A stretch of DNA of 64,000 nt from Azospirillum brasilense (lineage in GTDB: Bacteria > Pseudomonadota > Alphaproteobacteria > Azospirillales > Azospirillaceae). The position numbers and the translations under genes were made by a program. Positions 43,702 to 52,854 of this stretch are shown piece by piece (position 1 is the stretch's first letter; each line of letters starts with the position of its first letter). The DNA lies in assembly GCF_007827815.1 (NCBI RefSeq), contig NZ_VITH01000014.1:1-64000 (forward strand), read 5' to 3'. The notes beneath the pieces were generated by a model. That model saw only the letters and a program-made list of their open reading frames with translations. It was not told the DNA's origin and did not search any database.

Positions 43702-44766
43702 ATGCTCTACAACGCCGTCTCCACCCTCGGCCTTTCCAAGCGCCTGCAGACCGCCAACACCGAGCTTCAGCTCGAACGGCTGCGCAACAACGACGAGATC
43801 GCCAGCGGCAAGCATTTCGACGTCGCCAAGGCACTGGGTGCGCGCACCGGGCAGGCCATCGCGCTGCGCAACCTGTATGACGAGACCGACCAGACCCTGA
43901 AATCCACCGCCCTGCTGCAGGGGCGGCTGGGCACCATGGACAGCGCGCTGACCAACATCCTGTCCGCCGGGCAGGACGTCCTGGCCGCCGCCTCGGTCGG
44001 GCTGGGCCAGCCCTCGCCCACCGGCAGCTCGCTCCAGGTGCGGGCCCGCGCCATGCTGGAGCAGGTGGTTGGCATGCTCAACGCCTCCTCCGGCAACGGC
44101 TACCTGTTCGGCGGGGTCGAGGTGAAGGCCGCCCCCATGCGCGCCGTGCAGGGCGACGAGTCCGGCCTGCCCTCCCCCATCCAGATCGTGCAGGACACCA
44201 TCGCCGCGGCCACCGGGGGCACCGCGTCGCCGCAGACCCCGGCCGAGACCGCCGCCGCCGTGGCGGCGCTGGACGACCTGTTCGCGACACCGTCGGCCGC
44301 GCCGCTCGGCTTCGAGGGCGGGTTCTACCAGGGGGCACCCTCGACCGCGCCGCGCCTCAGCGCCCGGCTCGACCGCACGACCGAGATCCCCTACGGCATC
44401 CAGGGCAACGACCCGGCCATGCGGGACCTGCTCCAGGGCCTCTACATGCTGGCCAGCGTCGACACCAGCCAACTGCCGCTGGACGCCTACAAGCCCTACA
44501 TGGAGGCCGCGGTCGCCAAGGTGTCGGTCGGCATCGAGGGGGTGCGCGACGCCACCGCGCAGCTCGGCATCCACCGCGCGCAGCTCGACGACATCGCGGC
44601 GATGAACACGACGCAGCTCCGCATCCTCAACGACCAGCTCGACGCGATGGAAAGCGTCGATCCGGCGGAGGCCAGCCTGCGCATGAACCAGCTCGAGGTG
44701 CAGATCGAGGCGACCGCGGCGGCCACCGCCCGCATCGCCCGGATGAGCCTCACCAATTACCTGTAG
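43702..44766 (+). CDS. flgL: flagellar hook-associated protein FlgL
   Basis: Second hook-filament junction protein, of flagellin-like fold. The 354-residue protein begins MLYNAVSTLGLSKRLQTANTELQLERLRNNDEIASGKHFDVAKALG, the flagellin N-terminal pattern, and ends with a matching C-terminal coiled coil (LDAMESVDPAEASLRMNQLEVQIEATAAATARI). It starts four bases after flgK and is clearly in the same operon. Confidence 0.92.
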   Translation: MLYNAVSTLGLSKRLQTANTELQLERLRNNDEIASGKHFDVAKALGARTGQAIALRNLYDETDQTLKSTALLQGRLGTMDSALTNILSAGQDVLAAASVGLGQPSPTGSSLQVRARAMLEQVVGMLNASSGNGYLFGGVEVKAAPMRAVQGDESGLPSPIQIVQDTIAAATGGTASPQTPAETAAAVAALDDLFATPSAAPLGFEGGFYQGAPSTAPRLSARLDRTTEIPYGIQGNDPAMRDLLQGLYMLASVDTSQLPLDAYKPYMEAAVAKVSVGIEGVRDATAQLGIHRAQLDDIAAMNTTQLRILNDQLDAMESVDPAEASLRMNQLEVQIEATAAATARIARMSLTNYL

Positions 44767-44791
44767 GGCGGCCCGGCCGCCCTGCGGGACG

Positions 44792-45958
44792 ATGAAAGAC
44801 GGTCTGATGAAGCACGGCCCGACGAAGCTTGGCCCGATCCGCCGCACCCTCCGCGTGGCCGCGCTGGCCGCGGCCTGCCTGCTGGCCGCCGCCGCCGTGG
44901 CGGAGGAGGGGCTGGCCCAGACGCGGGTGAAGGATCTCGTCACCTTCGACGGGGTGCGCCGCAACCAGCTCATCGGCTACGGCCTCGTGGTCGGGCTGAA
45001 CGGTTCGGGCGACCGGCTGATCAACACGCCCTTCACCGAGCAGAGCCTGAAGGGCATGCTGGAGCGGCTGGGCATCAACACCCGCGACGAGGTGCTGCGC
45101 ACCCGCAACGCCGCGGCGGTGATGGTCACGGCCTCGCTGCCGCCCTTCGCCCGCCAGGGCACGACCATCGACATCACCGTGTCGGCGCTGGGCGACGCCA
45201 CCAGCCTGCTCGGCGGCACGCTGCTGGTCACGCCGCTGCTGGGCGCCGACGGGCAGGCCTACGCCGTGGCCCAGGGATCGCTGTCGGTCAGCGGCTTCTC
45301 GGCGGGCGGCGTGGCCGCCAACGTGACCAAGGGCGTGCCGACCAGCGCCCGCATCGCCAACGGCGCCATCGTCGAGCGCGAGCTGAAATTCGCGCTGGAC
45401 GAGACGACCGGCGTGCGCATGGCCCTGCGCAATCCCGACTTCACCACCGCCAACCGCATCGCCGACGCGGTGGCGCTGCGGTTGGGCAGCAGCGCCGTGC
45501 ATGTGCTGGACGCGACCACCGTCGATGTGCGCATCCCGCCCCGCTACACCGGCGCGGTCGCCCGGCTGATCGGCGACATCGAGCAGCTCACCGTGCGCCC
45601 GGACGGCATCGCGCGGGTGGTGGTGGACGAGCGCAGCGGCACCGTGGTCATTGGCGACGATGTGCGCATCAGCCGCGTCGCCATCACCCAGGGCAACCTG
45701 ACCGTCCGCGTGGTGGAGACGCCGCAGGTGTCGCAGCCGCAGCCCTTCTCCGACGGGCAGACCGTGGTGGTGCCGCGCACCGACGTGCAGGTGCAGGAGG
45801 GCAACGGGCGCCAGTTCGTCACCATCGGCGGCAATGTCAGCCTGCAGCAGCTCGTCAACGGGCTGAACGCGCTGGGCGTCGGGCCGCGCGACATGGTCGC
45901 CATCCTCCAGGCGATCAAGGCGGCGGGTGCGCTGCACGCCGATCTGGAAATCATCTGA
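44792..45958 (+). CDS. flgI: flagellar P-ring protein FlgI
   Basis: Builds the periplasmic P ring around the rod. The 388-residue precursor has a signal sequence (RTLRVAALAAACLLAAAAVAE) and the family segments RVKDLVTFDGVRRNQLIGYGLVVGLNGSGD, MLERLGI and the C-terminal LVNGLNALGVGPRDMVAILQAIKAAGALHADLEII. An ATG at 44807 is an alternative start. It is followed 25 bases later by the rod-binding protein. Confidence 0.96.
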   Translation: MKDGLMKHGPTKLGPIRRTLRVAALAAACLLAAAAVAEEGLAQTRVKDLVTFDGVRRNQLIGYGLVVGLNGSGDRLINTPFTEQSLKGMLERLGINTRDEVLRTRNAAAVMVTASLPPFARQGTTIDITVSALGDATSLLGGTLLVTPLLGADGQAYAVAQGSLSVSGFSAGGVAANVTKGVPTSARIANGAIVERELKFALDETTGVRMALRNPDFTTANRIADAVALRLGSSAVHVLDATTVDVRIPPRYTGAVARLIGDIEQLTVRPDGIARVVVDERSGTVVIGDDVRISRVAITQGNLTVRVVETPQVSQPQPFSDGQTVVVPRTDVQVQEGNGRQFVTIGGNVSLQQLVNGLNALGVGPRDMVAILQAIKAAGALHADLEII

Positions 45959-45983
45959 TCCTCTCCGGCCGGACGACGACACG

Positions 45984-46304
45984 ATGGACATCTCCCCCCT
46001 TTCCCCGACCGCCCAAACCGCGCGTTCCGCCGCCGCGACACCCGCCGCCCAAACCCGATCCGCCGAGAAGGCCGGGCAGGAGTTCGAGGCGCTGATGGTC
46101 GGGCAGATGCTGGAGTCCATGTTCGCCGGCATCGAGACCGGCAGCGCCTTCGGCGGCGGCCAGGGCGAGCGGACGTGGCGCAGCTTCATGCTCCAGGAAT
46201 ATGGCAAGGCCATCGCCGAGGCCGGCACGCTGGGGATCGGCCGCATGGTCGAGGCCGACGTGGCCCGCCTCTACGGCCAGACGAGCGAAGGAACCAAGGG
46301 ATGA
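45984..46304 (+). CDS. flgJ: rod-binding protein, FlgJ N-terminal domain only
   Basis: Rod-cap protein of 106 residues. It contains the conserved KAGQEFEALMVGQMLESMF and FGGGQGERTWRSFMLQEYGKAIAEAG segments of the FlgJ N-terminal domain. The C-terminal muramidase domain of enteric FlgJ is absent, as usual in alphaproteobacteria; the lytic transglycosylase at 52855-53637 probably supplies that activity. Its stop overlaps the next start (ATGA). Confidence 0.88.
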   Translation: MDISPLSPTAQTARSAAATPAAQTRSAEKAGQEFEALMVGQMLESMFAGIETGSAFGGGQGERTWRSFMLQEYGKAIAEAGTLGIGRMVEADVARLYGQTSEGTKG

Positions 46305-46828
46305 GCCGCCGCTTCAAGGACCTGATCCGCGAATTTGCCCCCGACACCAATCCGGTCGAGGACGCCGCGCCCGCCGGCGCGCCGGAGCCTGAGAGTCCCG
46401 CGCTGGCCGACGGGCCGACCGCCGTGGTGATGACGGAGTTCCTCGACACGGTGGCGGAGTTGAGCGTCCTGCTCGACGAGGAGACGGCGGCGCTCGCCGC
46501 CGGCGAGCTGGAAGGGCTGGAGGTCTACGCCCGGCGCAAGCAGGCGATGGCCGACCGTCTGGGCGGCATCATGACCCAGGCGCAGTCGGGCACCCTGCGG
46601 CTGAACGACGACCTGCGCGCGATGATCCTGGAGCGGGTGGAGCGGCTCGACCGCGCCATCAACGACAACGCGGCGGGGCTGGTCGCCATGCGCAAGGCCG
46701 TGCTGTCGATCAACCGCAGCCTTCTGGTGGCGCTGGAGAAGGCGGCCAGCGATGGCCTTTACGCCCCCTCCGGCCACGCGGTGCGCCCGGTCGAGCTGTC
46801 GGCGTCGGGCCTGAACGCGGAGCTGTAG
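46301..46828 (+). CDS. flgN: FlgN-like flagellar export chaperone
   Basis: Cytosolic helical protein of 175 residues, likely the chaperone for FlgK and FlgL. After a variable N-terminus it shows a FlgN-type helical stretch (TVAELSVLLDEETAALAAGELEGLEVYARRKQAMADRLGG) and a second helix pair. The ATGA overlap with flgJ shows coupling. Position at the end of flgE-K-L-I-J supports the assignment; the sequence family is weakly conserved. Confidence 0.75.
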   Translation: MSRRFKDLIREFAPDTNPVEDAAPAGAPEPESPALADGPTAVVMTEFLDTVAELSVLLDEETAALAAGELEGLEVYARRKQAMADRLGGIMTQAQSGTLRLNDDLRAMILERVERLDRAINDNAAGLVAMRKAVLSINRSLLVALEKAASDGLYAPSGHAVRPVELSASGLNAEL

Positions 46829-46845
46829 GCCGGCCGAATTGTAGT

Positions 46846-46989
46846 TCCCTCTCCCGCCCCGGGAGAGGGTGGCGCCATAGGCGCCGGGTGAGGGTCGTCC
46901 AAGGATCAAGGGGCTGATTCTTGGCGTCACCCTCACCCTTCCCACGCTTCCGCATGGGCCCCTTCCCTCTCCCGGGGCGGGAGAGGGGA
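46846..46989. repeat. palindromic intergenic repeat, long variant
   Basis: Outer arms CCCTCTCCCGCCCCGGGAG and CTCCCGGGGCGGGAGAGGG flank inner arms GGGTGAGGG and CACCCTCACCC, with a GGCGCC pair. It is related to, but different from, the 100-bp family, and lies after the flgE-flgN run. Confidence 0.7.
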
Positions 46990-47081
46990 TTGAGGACGAC
47001 GGCTTTGCGGAGGGTTCCGCCGCCGGATGCGGGCCGCTATAGTCCGGCGTCCGCTTGGCCGCATCTTTCCAAGGCTTCCGT

Positions 47082-48083
47082 ATGCCCGCAACCGACCGCG
47101 CCGGCCCCCCGTCGCTTGCCGTCTTCACCCATGGCGAGCTGATCGGCGACGCGCTCATCAAGATTCCCTTCGTGCGCGCCCTGCGGGGGTTGTTCCCGGA
47201 CCACCGGATCACCTGGATCACCACCGAAGGCACCCATCTGGCGACCACGCTGCGCCCGATGATGGACGGGCTGATCGACGAGTTCCGCGCCGACACCGGC
47301 ATCGGTCGCAACCCGCTCGGCCTGCTGAAGCCCATGCCCATCAAGGATCGTTTCTCGCTGGTGCTGGACACCCAGGCGCTGCCCTGGCGGACGCTGCTGG
47401 CACGCCGGCTGAAGCACGACCTGTTCGTCTCGGCCTGCGCCGGCTACCGCCTGTCGGACCGCCGCCCGCCGCCCGGCTACAAGGAGCCGCGGCACGTGCT
47501 GGACCGCCTGTTCGACCTGCTGGAGGTCGCCGGTGGGCGCCGCCCTCCGCTGGACATGGCCGTTCCCATCCCGGCCGAGGCCGAGGCCGAGGCGCGCGCC
47601 GTCCTGCCCGACGGGCCGGGCTACATCGCCATCGCGCCGGGGGCGGGCAAGCGGGTGAAATGCTGGCCGTTGGACCGCTTCGTGGAGTTGGCCCGCGCCC
47701 AGGTCGCCGATGGGCGGGTGCCGGTCTTCATCCTCGGCCCGGCGGAGTTGGACTGGCTGCCGGAACTGCGCGCTGCCGTGCCGCAGGCGCTGTTCCCGCT
47801 CCAGGACGCCGAACTGGCCGAGCCGCGCTATTCCCCGCTGCGCACCATCGCGCTGACCCGGCGCTGCGCCGCGGCGGTCGCCAACGACAGCGGGACCAGC
47901 CACCTGTTCGGCCTCGCCGATGTGCCGCTGCTGACCCTCTACGGTCCGACGACCGCGGAGAAGCTGCGCCCGAAGGTGACGCGGGGCGCCGTGCTGACGG
48001 CCTCGACCTTCGGCGGGCGCGAGATGGAGCGCATTCCCGCCGACGCCGCGATCAAAGAGGTCGAGGCGCTGATCGGTTCATAA
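47082..48083 (+). CDS. glycosyltransferase family 9 (heptosyltransferase-like)
   Basis: Cytosolic GT-B glycosyltransferase of 333 residues related to ADP-heptose:LPS heptosyltransferases. Visible features are the N-terminal GELIGDALIKIPFVRALRGLFPDHRITWIT, the donor-site YIAIAPGAGKRVKCWP and AAAVANDSGTSHLFGLADVPLLTLYGPTTAEKLRP. It may act on lipopolysaccharide or on flagellin; its place between two flagellar runs makes the second worth testing. A start at 47055 is also possible. Confidence 0.82.
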   Translation: MPATDRAGPPSLAVFTHGELIGDALIKIPFVRALRGLFPDHRITWITTEGTHLATTLRPMMDGLIDEFRADTGIGRNPLGLLKPMPIKDRFSLVLDTQALPWRTLLARRLKHDLFVSACAGYRLSDRRPPPGYKEPRHVLDRLFDLLEVAGGRRPPLDMAVPIPAEAEAEARAVLPDGPGYIAIAPGAGKRVKCWPLDRFVELARAQVADGRVPVFILGPAELDWLPELRAAVPQALFPLQDAELAEPRYSPLRTIALTRRCAAAVANDSGTSHLFGLADVPLLTLYGPTTAEKLRPKVTRGAVLTASTFGGREMERIPADAAIKEVEALIGS

Positions 48084-48109
48084 TCCAGAGAACGCCTCAG
48101 CCGTCATAA

Positions 48110-48133
48110 CCCTCTCCCCTCTGGGGAGAGGGG
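48110..48133. repeat. short palindrome CCCTCTCCCC / GGGGAGAGGG
   Basis: A ten-pair hairpin with a three-base loop, repeated exactly at 58316-58339. It ends the glycosyltransferase gene and converges on the minus-strand gene at 48157. It appears to be a minimal member of the repeat families in this window. Confidence 0.65.
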
Positions 48134-48156
48134 ATACCCGATGGTCGCGCCAAGCT

Positions 48157-48696
48157 TCAGCGCTTCACGGCGGGCGTGATCTCACCCGCCTCCTCCAGCC
48201 GCCGCAGGCAGGCGACCAGGGCGCGCTGGAAGTTGCGGCCCTCGGAGGGCAGGTTGACGCCCTGGCCGGTCGTCCAGAACTCCACGAAGGCGCAATCGGC
48301 CGCACGGTCCGCGGTCGGCCATTCGACGGTCACACCCAGCCCAAGCTCCGCCGTGCGGCGGCGGCTGTCGGTGACCAGGATCTTCGTTTCCCAATGCATC
48401 CCGCCGCTGCCCGCCTCGGCGCGGCGGTGGCTCCACAGGCGCAGGTAATCGCGGAAGCTCTCGGACGCGCGGTCCTGCTGGACGTAGCTGCCGCGGTCCA
48501 CCACCGAGGGCGCGAGGCGCAGCGTGTAGCGGGCCTGGGCAAGAGCCTGCGTCACTTCCGCAATCAGCCGGTCCATCTCGGCGAAGCTGCGCCGCACGTT
48601 GTCGGCCAGCGCGGTGGCCAGCGCCTCCCCCTTCAGCGCGCCGGAGGCGGCGCGGTCGGAACGGTACATCTCGAACAGGTCGTCGCTGTCGCTCAT
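48157..48696 (-). CDS. hypothetical protein at the end of the flagellar export run
   Basis: Unrecognised soluble protein of 179 residues, start at 48696 (MSDSDDLFEMYRSDRAASG). The N-terminal half is helical; the second half looks beta-rich (WETKILVTDSRRRTAELGLGVTVEWPTADRAADCAFVEFWTTGQGVNLP). No signal peptide or membrane helix. It lies 97 bases downstream of flhB on the same strand, so it may be the last gene of that operon. No function can be assigned. Confidence 0.65.
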   Translation of the reverse strand: MSDSDDLFEMYRSDRAASGALKGEALATALADNVRRSFAEMDRLIAEVTQALAQARYTLRLAPSVVDRGSYVQQDRASESFRDYLRLWSHRRAEAGSGGMHWETKILVTDSRRRTAELGLGVTVEWPTADRAADCAFVEFWTTGQGVNLPSEGRNFQRALVACLRRLEEAGEITPAVKR

Positions 48697-48793
48697 GGCC
48701 GTGATGCGCCGCGGAAGGGGAGGATTTCCTTCGTCTACCGCCAAACCCGTTGAGAAGACATTAAGCTGATTTCCAAACCATCCGGCCGCCCCG

Positions 48794-49894
48794 CTACGCC
48801 CGTTGCGCCGGCTGCGCGGCCCCACCGTTCTTCAGGCGCAGCACATACATCATCACCTCAGCCACCGCTTGGTAGTGCTGGAGCGGGATCACCGCGTCGA
48901 CCTCCGACGCGGCGTAGAGGGCGCGGGCCAGCGGCGGGTTCTCGATCACCGGAACGCCGTTCTCCTCGGCCACCGCGCGGATGCGCAGCGCGACGAGGTC
49001 GGCCCCCTTGGCGAGGCAGACCGGCGCCGGCATCTTGGCGCGGTCGTATTCCAGCGCCACGGCAAAGTGGGTCGGGTTGGCGATGACCACCGTGGCGCGC
49101 GGCACGTTCGCCATCATGCGGCGCTTCGAGCGGTCGCGCCGGATCTCGCGCAGCTTCGCCTTTAGATGGGGATCGCCCTCGGTCTGCTTGAACTCGTCCT
49201 TCAGCTCCTGGAAGGTCATGCGCAGGCGGCGCCGCCATTCCAGCCGGTTCCACAGCACGTCCACGGCGGCCATCACCACCGTCGCCAGGAGGACGGCCAG
49301 CAGCAGCCGCAGGGTCAGGTCCCGCAGCAGGTCGGGAAGCGCCGCAACGTCCATGCCCACGATCCCCTCCGTCCAATCGATGTAGGGCGCCACGGCGAAC
49401 CAGACGGCGCAGGCGATGATCGCCAGTTTCACGAGACTCTTCACGAATTCGACCAGCGCGTGGCGCGCGAAGATGCGGCGCCAGCCGCTGAGCGGCGACA
49501 GGTGAGACAGCTTGGGCCGGATGCGGTCGCTCGCCGCCAGCAGCGGCCCCTGCCCCACCGCCGACACCACCGCCCCGCCGACCAGCAGGCCGAACACCGG
49601 CAGCATCGCCACCGCCACACCGCCGATCAGCCAGCGCAGGCTGTTCATCACGTCGTAGGGACCGCCGTCGAGCCGGATGTCGTTCGGATTCTCGATCAAC
49701 GGCAGCAGCACCTCGGCGATGCGGGAGGCGGCGAGCGGCCCGCCCGCCGCGGCGATCAGCCAGGCCGCCGCCATGGTGGCCGCCAGACCGACGTCGCGGG
49801 CGCGGGGGACATCGCCCTTGTCCATCGCCTCGCGCAGCCGTTTCTCGGTCGGCTCCTCGGTTTTCTGTTCCTCGTCCTGGCTGTTGTCCGACAT
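48794..49894 (-). CDS. flhB: flagellar export switch protein FlhB
   Basis: Inner-membrane component of the flagellar type III export gate that switches substrate from hook to filament proteins. The 366-residue protein has the charged N-terminus DEEQKTEEPTEKRLREA, four membrane helices and the self-cleavage site NPTH at 273-276 in the cytosolic domain. It follows fliR by 13 bases. Confidence 0.96.
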   Translation of the reverse strand: MSDNSQDEEQKTEEPTEKRLREAMDKGDVPRARDVGLAATMAAAWLIAAAGGPLAASRIAEVLLPLIENPNDIRLDGGPYDVMNSLRWLIGGVAVAMLPVFGLLVGGAVVSAVGQGPLLAASDRIRPKLSHLSPLSGWRRIFARHALVEFVKSLVKLAIIACAVWFAVAPYIDWTEGIVGMDVAALPDLLRDLTLRLLLAVLLATVVMAAVDVLWNRLEWRRRLRMTFQELKDEFKQTEGDPHLKAKLREIRRDRSKRRMMANVPRATVVIANPTHFAVALEYDRAKMPAPVCLAKGADLVALRIRAVAEENGVPVIENPPLARALYAASEVDAVIPLQHYQAVAEVMMYVLRLKNGGAAQPAQRA

Positions 49895-49907
49895 CGCCGC
49901 CCCCTTC

Positions 49908-50666
49908 TCATCGCCCGCCGAGCCAGCCGGCCAGCGCCGCCAGCGTGGCGGTGACCATGGCGCCCGCCGTCACCAGGAAGACCAGCATCCCGCCGCCGAC
50001 CATCGCCGGGGTGGCGACGAAATAGACGGGCATGGAGGGCATCACGCGATTGACCAGGGCCAGAGCCATGTTGGCGATCATGCCGAACACCAGGAAGGGC
50101 GCCGCCATCTGCACGCCCAGGCGGAAGGTGACGCCGACGAGCTGGGCGTAGCGCCCCGCCACCATGCCGGGATCGGGCAGTTGCGCCGCCGGCCAGCTTC
50201 CGTAGGAGCGCACCAGCGCGTCGATCATCAGGTAATGCAGGTCGAGCGCGAACAGCAGCGCCAGCCCGGCGATGACCAGCGTGCCCGACAGGATCGACCC
50301 GCTCTCGAACCCCGCGGCGTCGGTGCCGAAGGGGTTGGCGAGGCCCATCGCCTGCGCGGCGATGTTGCCGGCGACCTGGAGCGACGCCAGGAACAGCTTG
50401 GCCCCCAGCCCGAGGAAGGCGCCGGCCACCGTCTCCGCGAAGATCTGCTCCAGCATCACCGCGGCGTCCGGCGGCAGTCGGTCGGGCAGGCCGGGCACCG
50501 TCGGGGTCAGCGCCAGCGCCACCGGGATCGCGATGCACAGCCGGACGCGCGGCGGCACCGCCAGCTCGCCGAAACCGGGCAGCAGGCTGACCGCCGCCGC
50601 GACGCGGGCGAAGACCAGGAAGGCGCGGTAGACCTCCAGGCTGAGCAGATCGGCGAGCGTGTCCAT
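49908..50666 (-). CDS. fliR: flagellar export protein FliR
   Basis: Inner-membrane export gate subunit of 252 residues with about six helices. Typical parts are FARVAAAVSLLPGFGELAVPPRVRL, GAFLGLGAKLFLASLQVAGNIAAQAMGLANPFG and the C-terminal NRVMPSMPVYFVATP. I chose the ATG at 50666; a GTG one codon earlier is also possible. It lies between flhA and flhB in one run. Confidence 0.95.
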   Translation of the reverse strand: MDTLADLLSLEVYRAFLVFARVAAAVSLLPGFGELAVPPRVRLCIAIPVALALTPTVPGLPDRLPPDAAVMLEQIFAETVAGAFLGLGAKLFLASLQVAGNIAAQAMGLANPFGTDAAGFESGSILSGTLVIAGLALLFALDLHYLMIDALVRSYGSWPAAQLPDPGMVAGRYAQLVGVTFRLGVQMAAPFLVFGMIANMALALVNRVMPSMPVYFVATPAMVGGGMLVFLVTAGAMVTATLAALAGWLGGR

Positions 50667-50690
50667 CACCGTTCTTTCCTTCCCGGTCCT

Positions 50691-52784
50691 TCACACCTGG
50701 TCGATCGTCTTGACGGACACCTTGCGGTGCAGTTCGGCGTGGCTGATGACCGGGGTCATCGGGCTGACCCGCTCCAGCAGGGAGCGCACGAAGGGCCGCA
50801 CCTCCGCCCCGACCAGCAGCGCCGGCCAGACCTGGGGCGTGGCGTGCTTTTGGATGGTGATGCGCAGCGCCGTCAGGAACTCCTGCACCTGGGTCGGCGG
50901 CATGGCGAAGCGGCGGTCCTCGCCCTCGGCGATGACGCTCTGCTGGAGCGCCTGCTCCCAGCGTGGGGTCAGGACGATGACCGGGACGAAGCCGTCGGGT
51001 GCCGTCAGCGACTGGCAGATCTGCTGACCCAGCCGCGCCCGCACATGCTCCGTCACCAGCGTGATGTTGCGCGTCCAGTTCACCGCCTCGGCGATGGCCT
51101 CGACGATGGCCGGCAGGTTGCGGATCGACACCCGCTCCGCCAGCAGCGCCTGGAGCACGCGCTGCACCACCACCAGCGTGATGCGCGACGGCACCATGTC
51201 GGAAATCAGCTTCTGGTACTCCCGCCCCAGCCCGTCGAGCAGCTTCTGCATGGCGGCGAAGGTCAACAGGGTCGAGAGGTGGTCCTTGATGACCTCGGTC
51301 AGGTGAGTGGTGATGACGCTTTCCGGGTCGACGACCGTGTAGCCCTTGGCGATGGCCTCCTCGTGCCGCGCCGGGTCTATCCAGCGGGCCTGGAGGTTGA
51401 AGGTCGGCTCCCGCGTCGCCTCTCCGGGCAGGTCGGGGGCCGCCCCGCCGGACGGGTCGATGGCGAGAAGCTGCTTGGGCCGCACCTCGCCGCTCGCCAC
51501 CTCGACGCCCATGACGCTGACCACATAGCCCTTGGGCGGCAGGAAGCTGCTGTCCTTGATGCGCACCGACGGCAGGATGAAGCCGAATTCCTTGGCGAAG
51601 CGCTTGCGCAGCGTCTTCACCTTGCCGGTCAACGGACCGTTCTTGTTGAGGATCAGCGGGACGAGGTGGTTGCCGACCTCCACCTTGACCTCGTCCACCT
51701 TCAGCATGTCCTCCACCGCCTCCTCGGCCGGGGCGGTGGGCGCCTTGCGGCTTTCCTCCAGCCGGGCGAGTGCGGCGCGGCGCATCTTGCCGCGCATCGC
51801 GTACCAGCCCGCCGCGCCGAAGCCGCCGCCGAGCAGGACGAAGGGCGCGGCGGGCAGGCCCGGCGTCACGCCCAGCGTGCAGAGCAGCCCGCCCGCCACC
51901 ATCAGCGCCTTGGGATAGCCACCGAGCTGGGCGAGCACCGCCTGATCGGCGGAGCCGACGTTGCCGCCCTTGGTCACCAGCAGGCCGGCGGCCAGCGAGA
52001 CGACCAGCGCCGGGATCTGCGTCGCCAGACCGTCGCCCACCGTCAGGATGGTGTAGACCGACGCCGCGGATTCGAAGGACATGCCCTGTTGCGCCATGCC
52101 GATGGCCATGCCGCCCAGCACGTTGATGGCGGTGATGACCAGCCCGGCCACCGCGTCGCCGCGCACGAACTTCGACGCGCCGTCCATGGCGCCGAAGAAG
52201 GTGCTCTCGTCCTCCAGCTCCTTGCGGCGGCGGCGGGCCTCGACGTCGTCGATCATGCCGGCGGACAGGTCGGCGTCGATGGCCATCTGCTTGCCCGGGA
52301 TGGCGTCCAGCGTGAAGCGCGCGCCGACCTCCGCGATGCGGGAGGCGCCCTTGGTGATGACGACGAAGTTGATGACGATCAGGATGGCGAAGATCACCAC
52401 GCCGATCACGAAGTTGCCGCCCATGATGAACTGGCTGAAGCCCTCGATCACATGGCCGGCGGCGGACGGGCCGGTGTGCCCATGGCTGAGGATCAGGCGG
52501 GTGGACGCGATGTTCAGCGCCAGCCGCAGCACCGTGACGACCAGCAGCACGGTCGGGAAGGACGAGAAGTCCAGCGGCCGGGAGATCCACAGCGAGACCA
52601 TCAGGATCAGCACGCTGACCGCCAGCGACAGCGCCAGCCCGAGGTCGAGGAACCAGGTCGGCACCGGCAGGAACAGCACGGCCAGCACCAGCACGATGGC
52701 CAGCGCGAACAGCACGTCGCGGTTCGCCAGCCCGGCATCGCCGAGGCTGGTCATCCGGTTCCGGAAGGTGTCCGTGAAAGCCAT
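50691..52784 (-). CDS. flhA: flagellar export gate protein FlhA
   Basis: Large export gate protein of 697 residues. The N-terminal membrane half has about eight helices, with the FHIPEP region VVITKGASRIAEVGARFTLDAIPGKQMAIDADLSAGMIDDVEARRRR. The C-terminal cytosolic half receives chaperone-substrate complexes (DPESVITTHLTEVIKDHLSTLLTFAAMQKLLDGL). It follows the lytic transglycosylase gene and starts the flhA-fliR-flhB block. Confidence 0.97.
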   Translation of the reverse strand: MAFTDTFRNRMTSLGDAGLANRDVLFALAIVLVLAVLFLPVPTWFLDLGLALSLAVSVLILMVSLWISRPLDFSSFPTVLLVVTVLRLALNIASTRLILSHGHTGPSAAGHVIEGFSQFIMGGNFVIGVVIFAILIVINFVVITKGASRIAEVGARFTLDAIPGKQMAIDADLSAGMIDDVEARRRRKELEDESTFFGAMDGASKFVRGDAVAGLVITAINVLGGMAIGMAQQGMSFESAASVYTILTVGDGLATQIPALVVSLAAGLLVTKGGNVGSADQAVLAQLGGYPKALMVAGGLLCTLGVTPGLPAAPFVLLGGGFGAAGWYAMRGKMRRAALARLEESRKAPTAPAEEAVEDMLKVDEVKVEVGNHLVPLILNKNGPLTGKVKTLRKRFAKEFGFILPSVRIKDSSFLPPKGYVVSVMGVEVASGEVRPKQLLAIDPSGGAAPDLPGEATREPTFNLQARWIDPARHEEAIAKGYTVVDPESVITTHLTEVIKDHLSTLLTFAAMQKLLDGLGREYQKLISDMVPSRITLVVVQRVLQALLAERVSIRNLPAIVEAIAEAVNWTRNITLVTEHVRARLGQQICQSLTAPDGFVPVIVLTPRWEQALQQSVIAEGEDRRFAMPPTQVQEFLTALRITIQKHATPQVWPALLVGAEVRPFVRSLLERVSPMTPVISHAELHRKVSVKTIDQV

Positions 52785-52830
52785 GCGGGAACTCCAGGGT
52801 GCGGCACCGTTGGTACGCTAGCACCCCGCG

Positions 52831-52847
52831 GTAAAACCGGCTTTTAC
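52831..52847. promoter_or_regulatory. palindrome GTAAAA-CCGGC-TTTTAC before flhA
   Basis: A perfect 6-base inverted repeat around CCGGC, in the 70-base gap before flhA. It resembles the TTTAAAACCGGATTTAAAA element before fliI/flgB and may be bound by the same regulator, or form an RNA hairpin between slt and flhA. Confidence 0.4.
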
Positions 52848-52854
52848 GTCTGCG

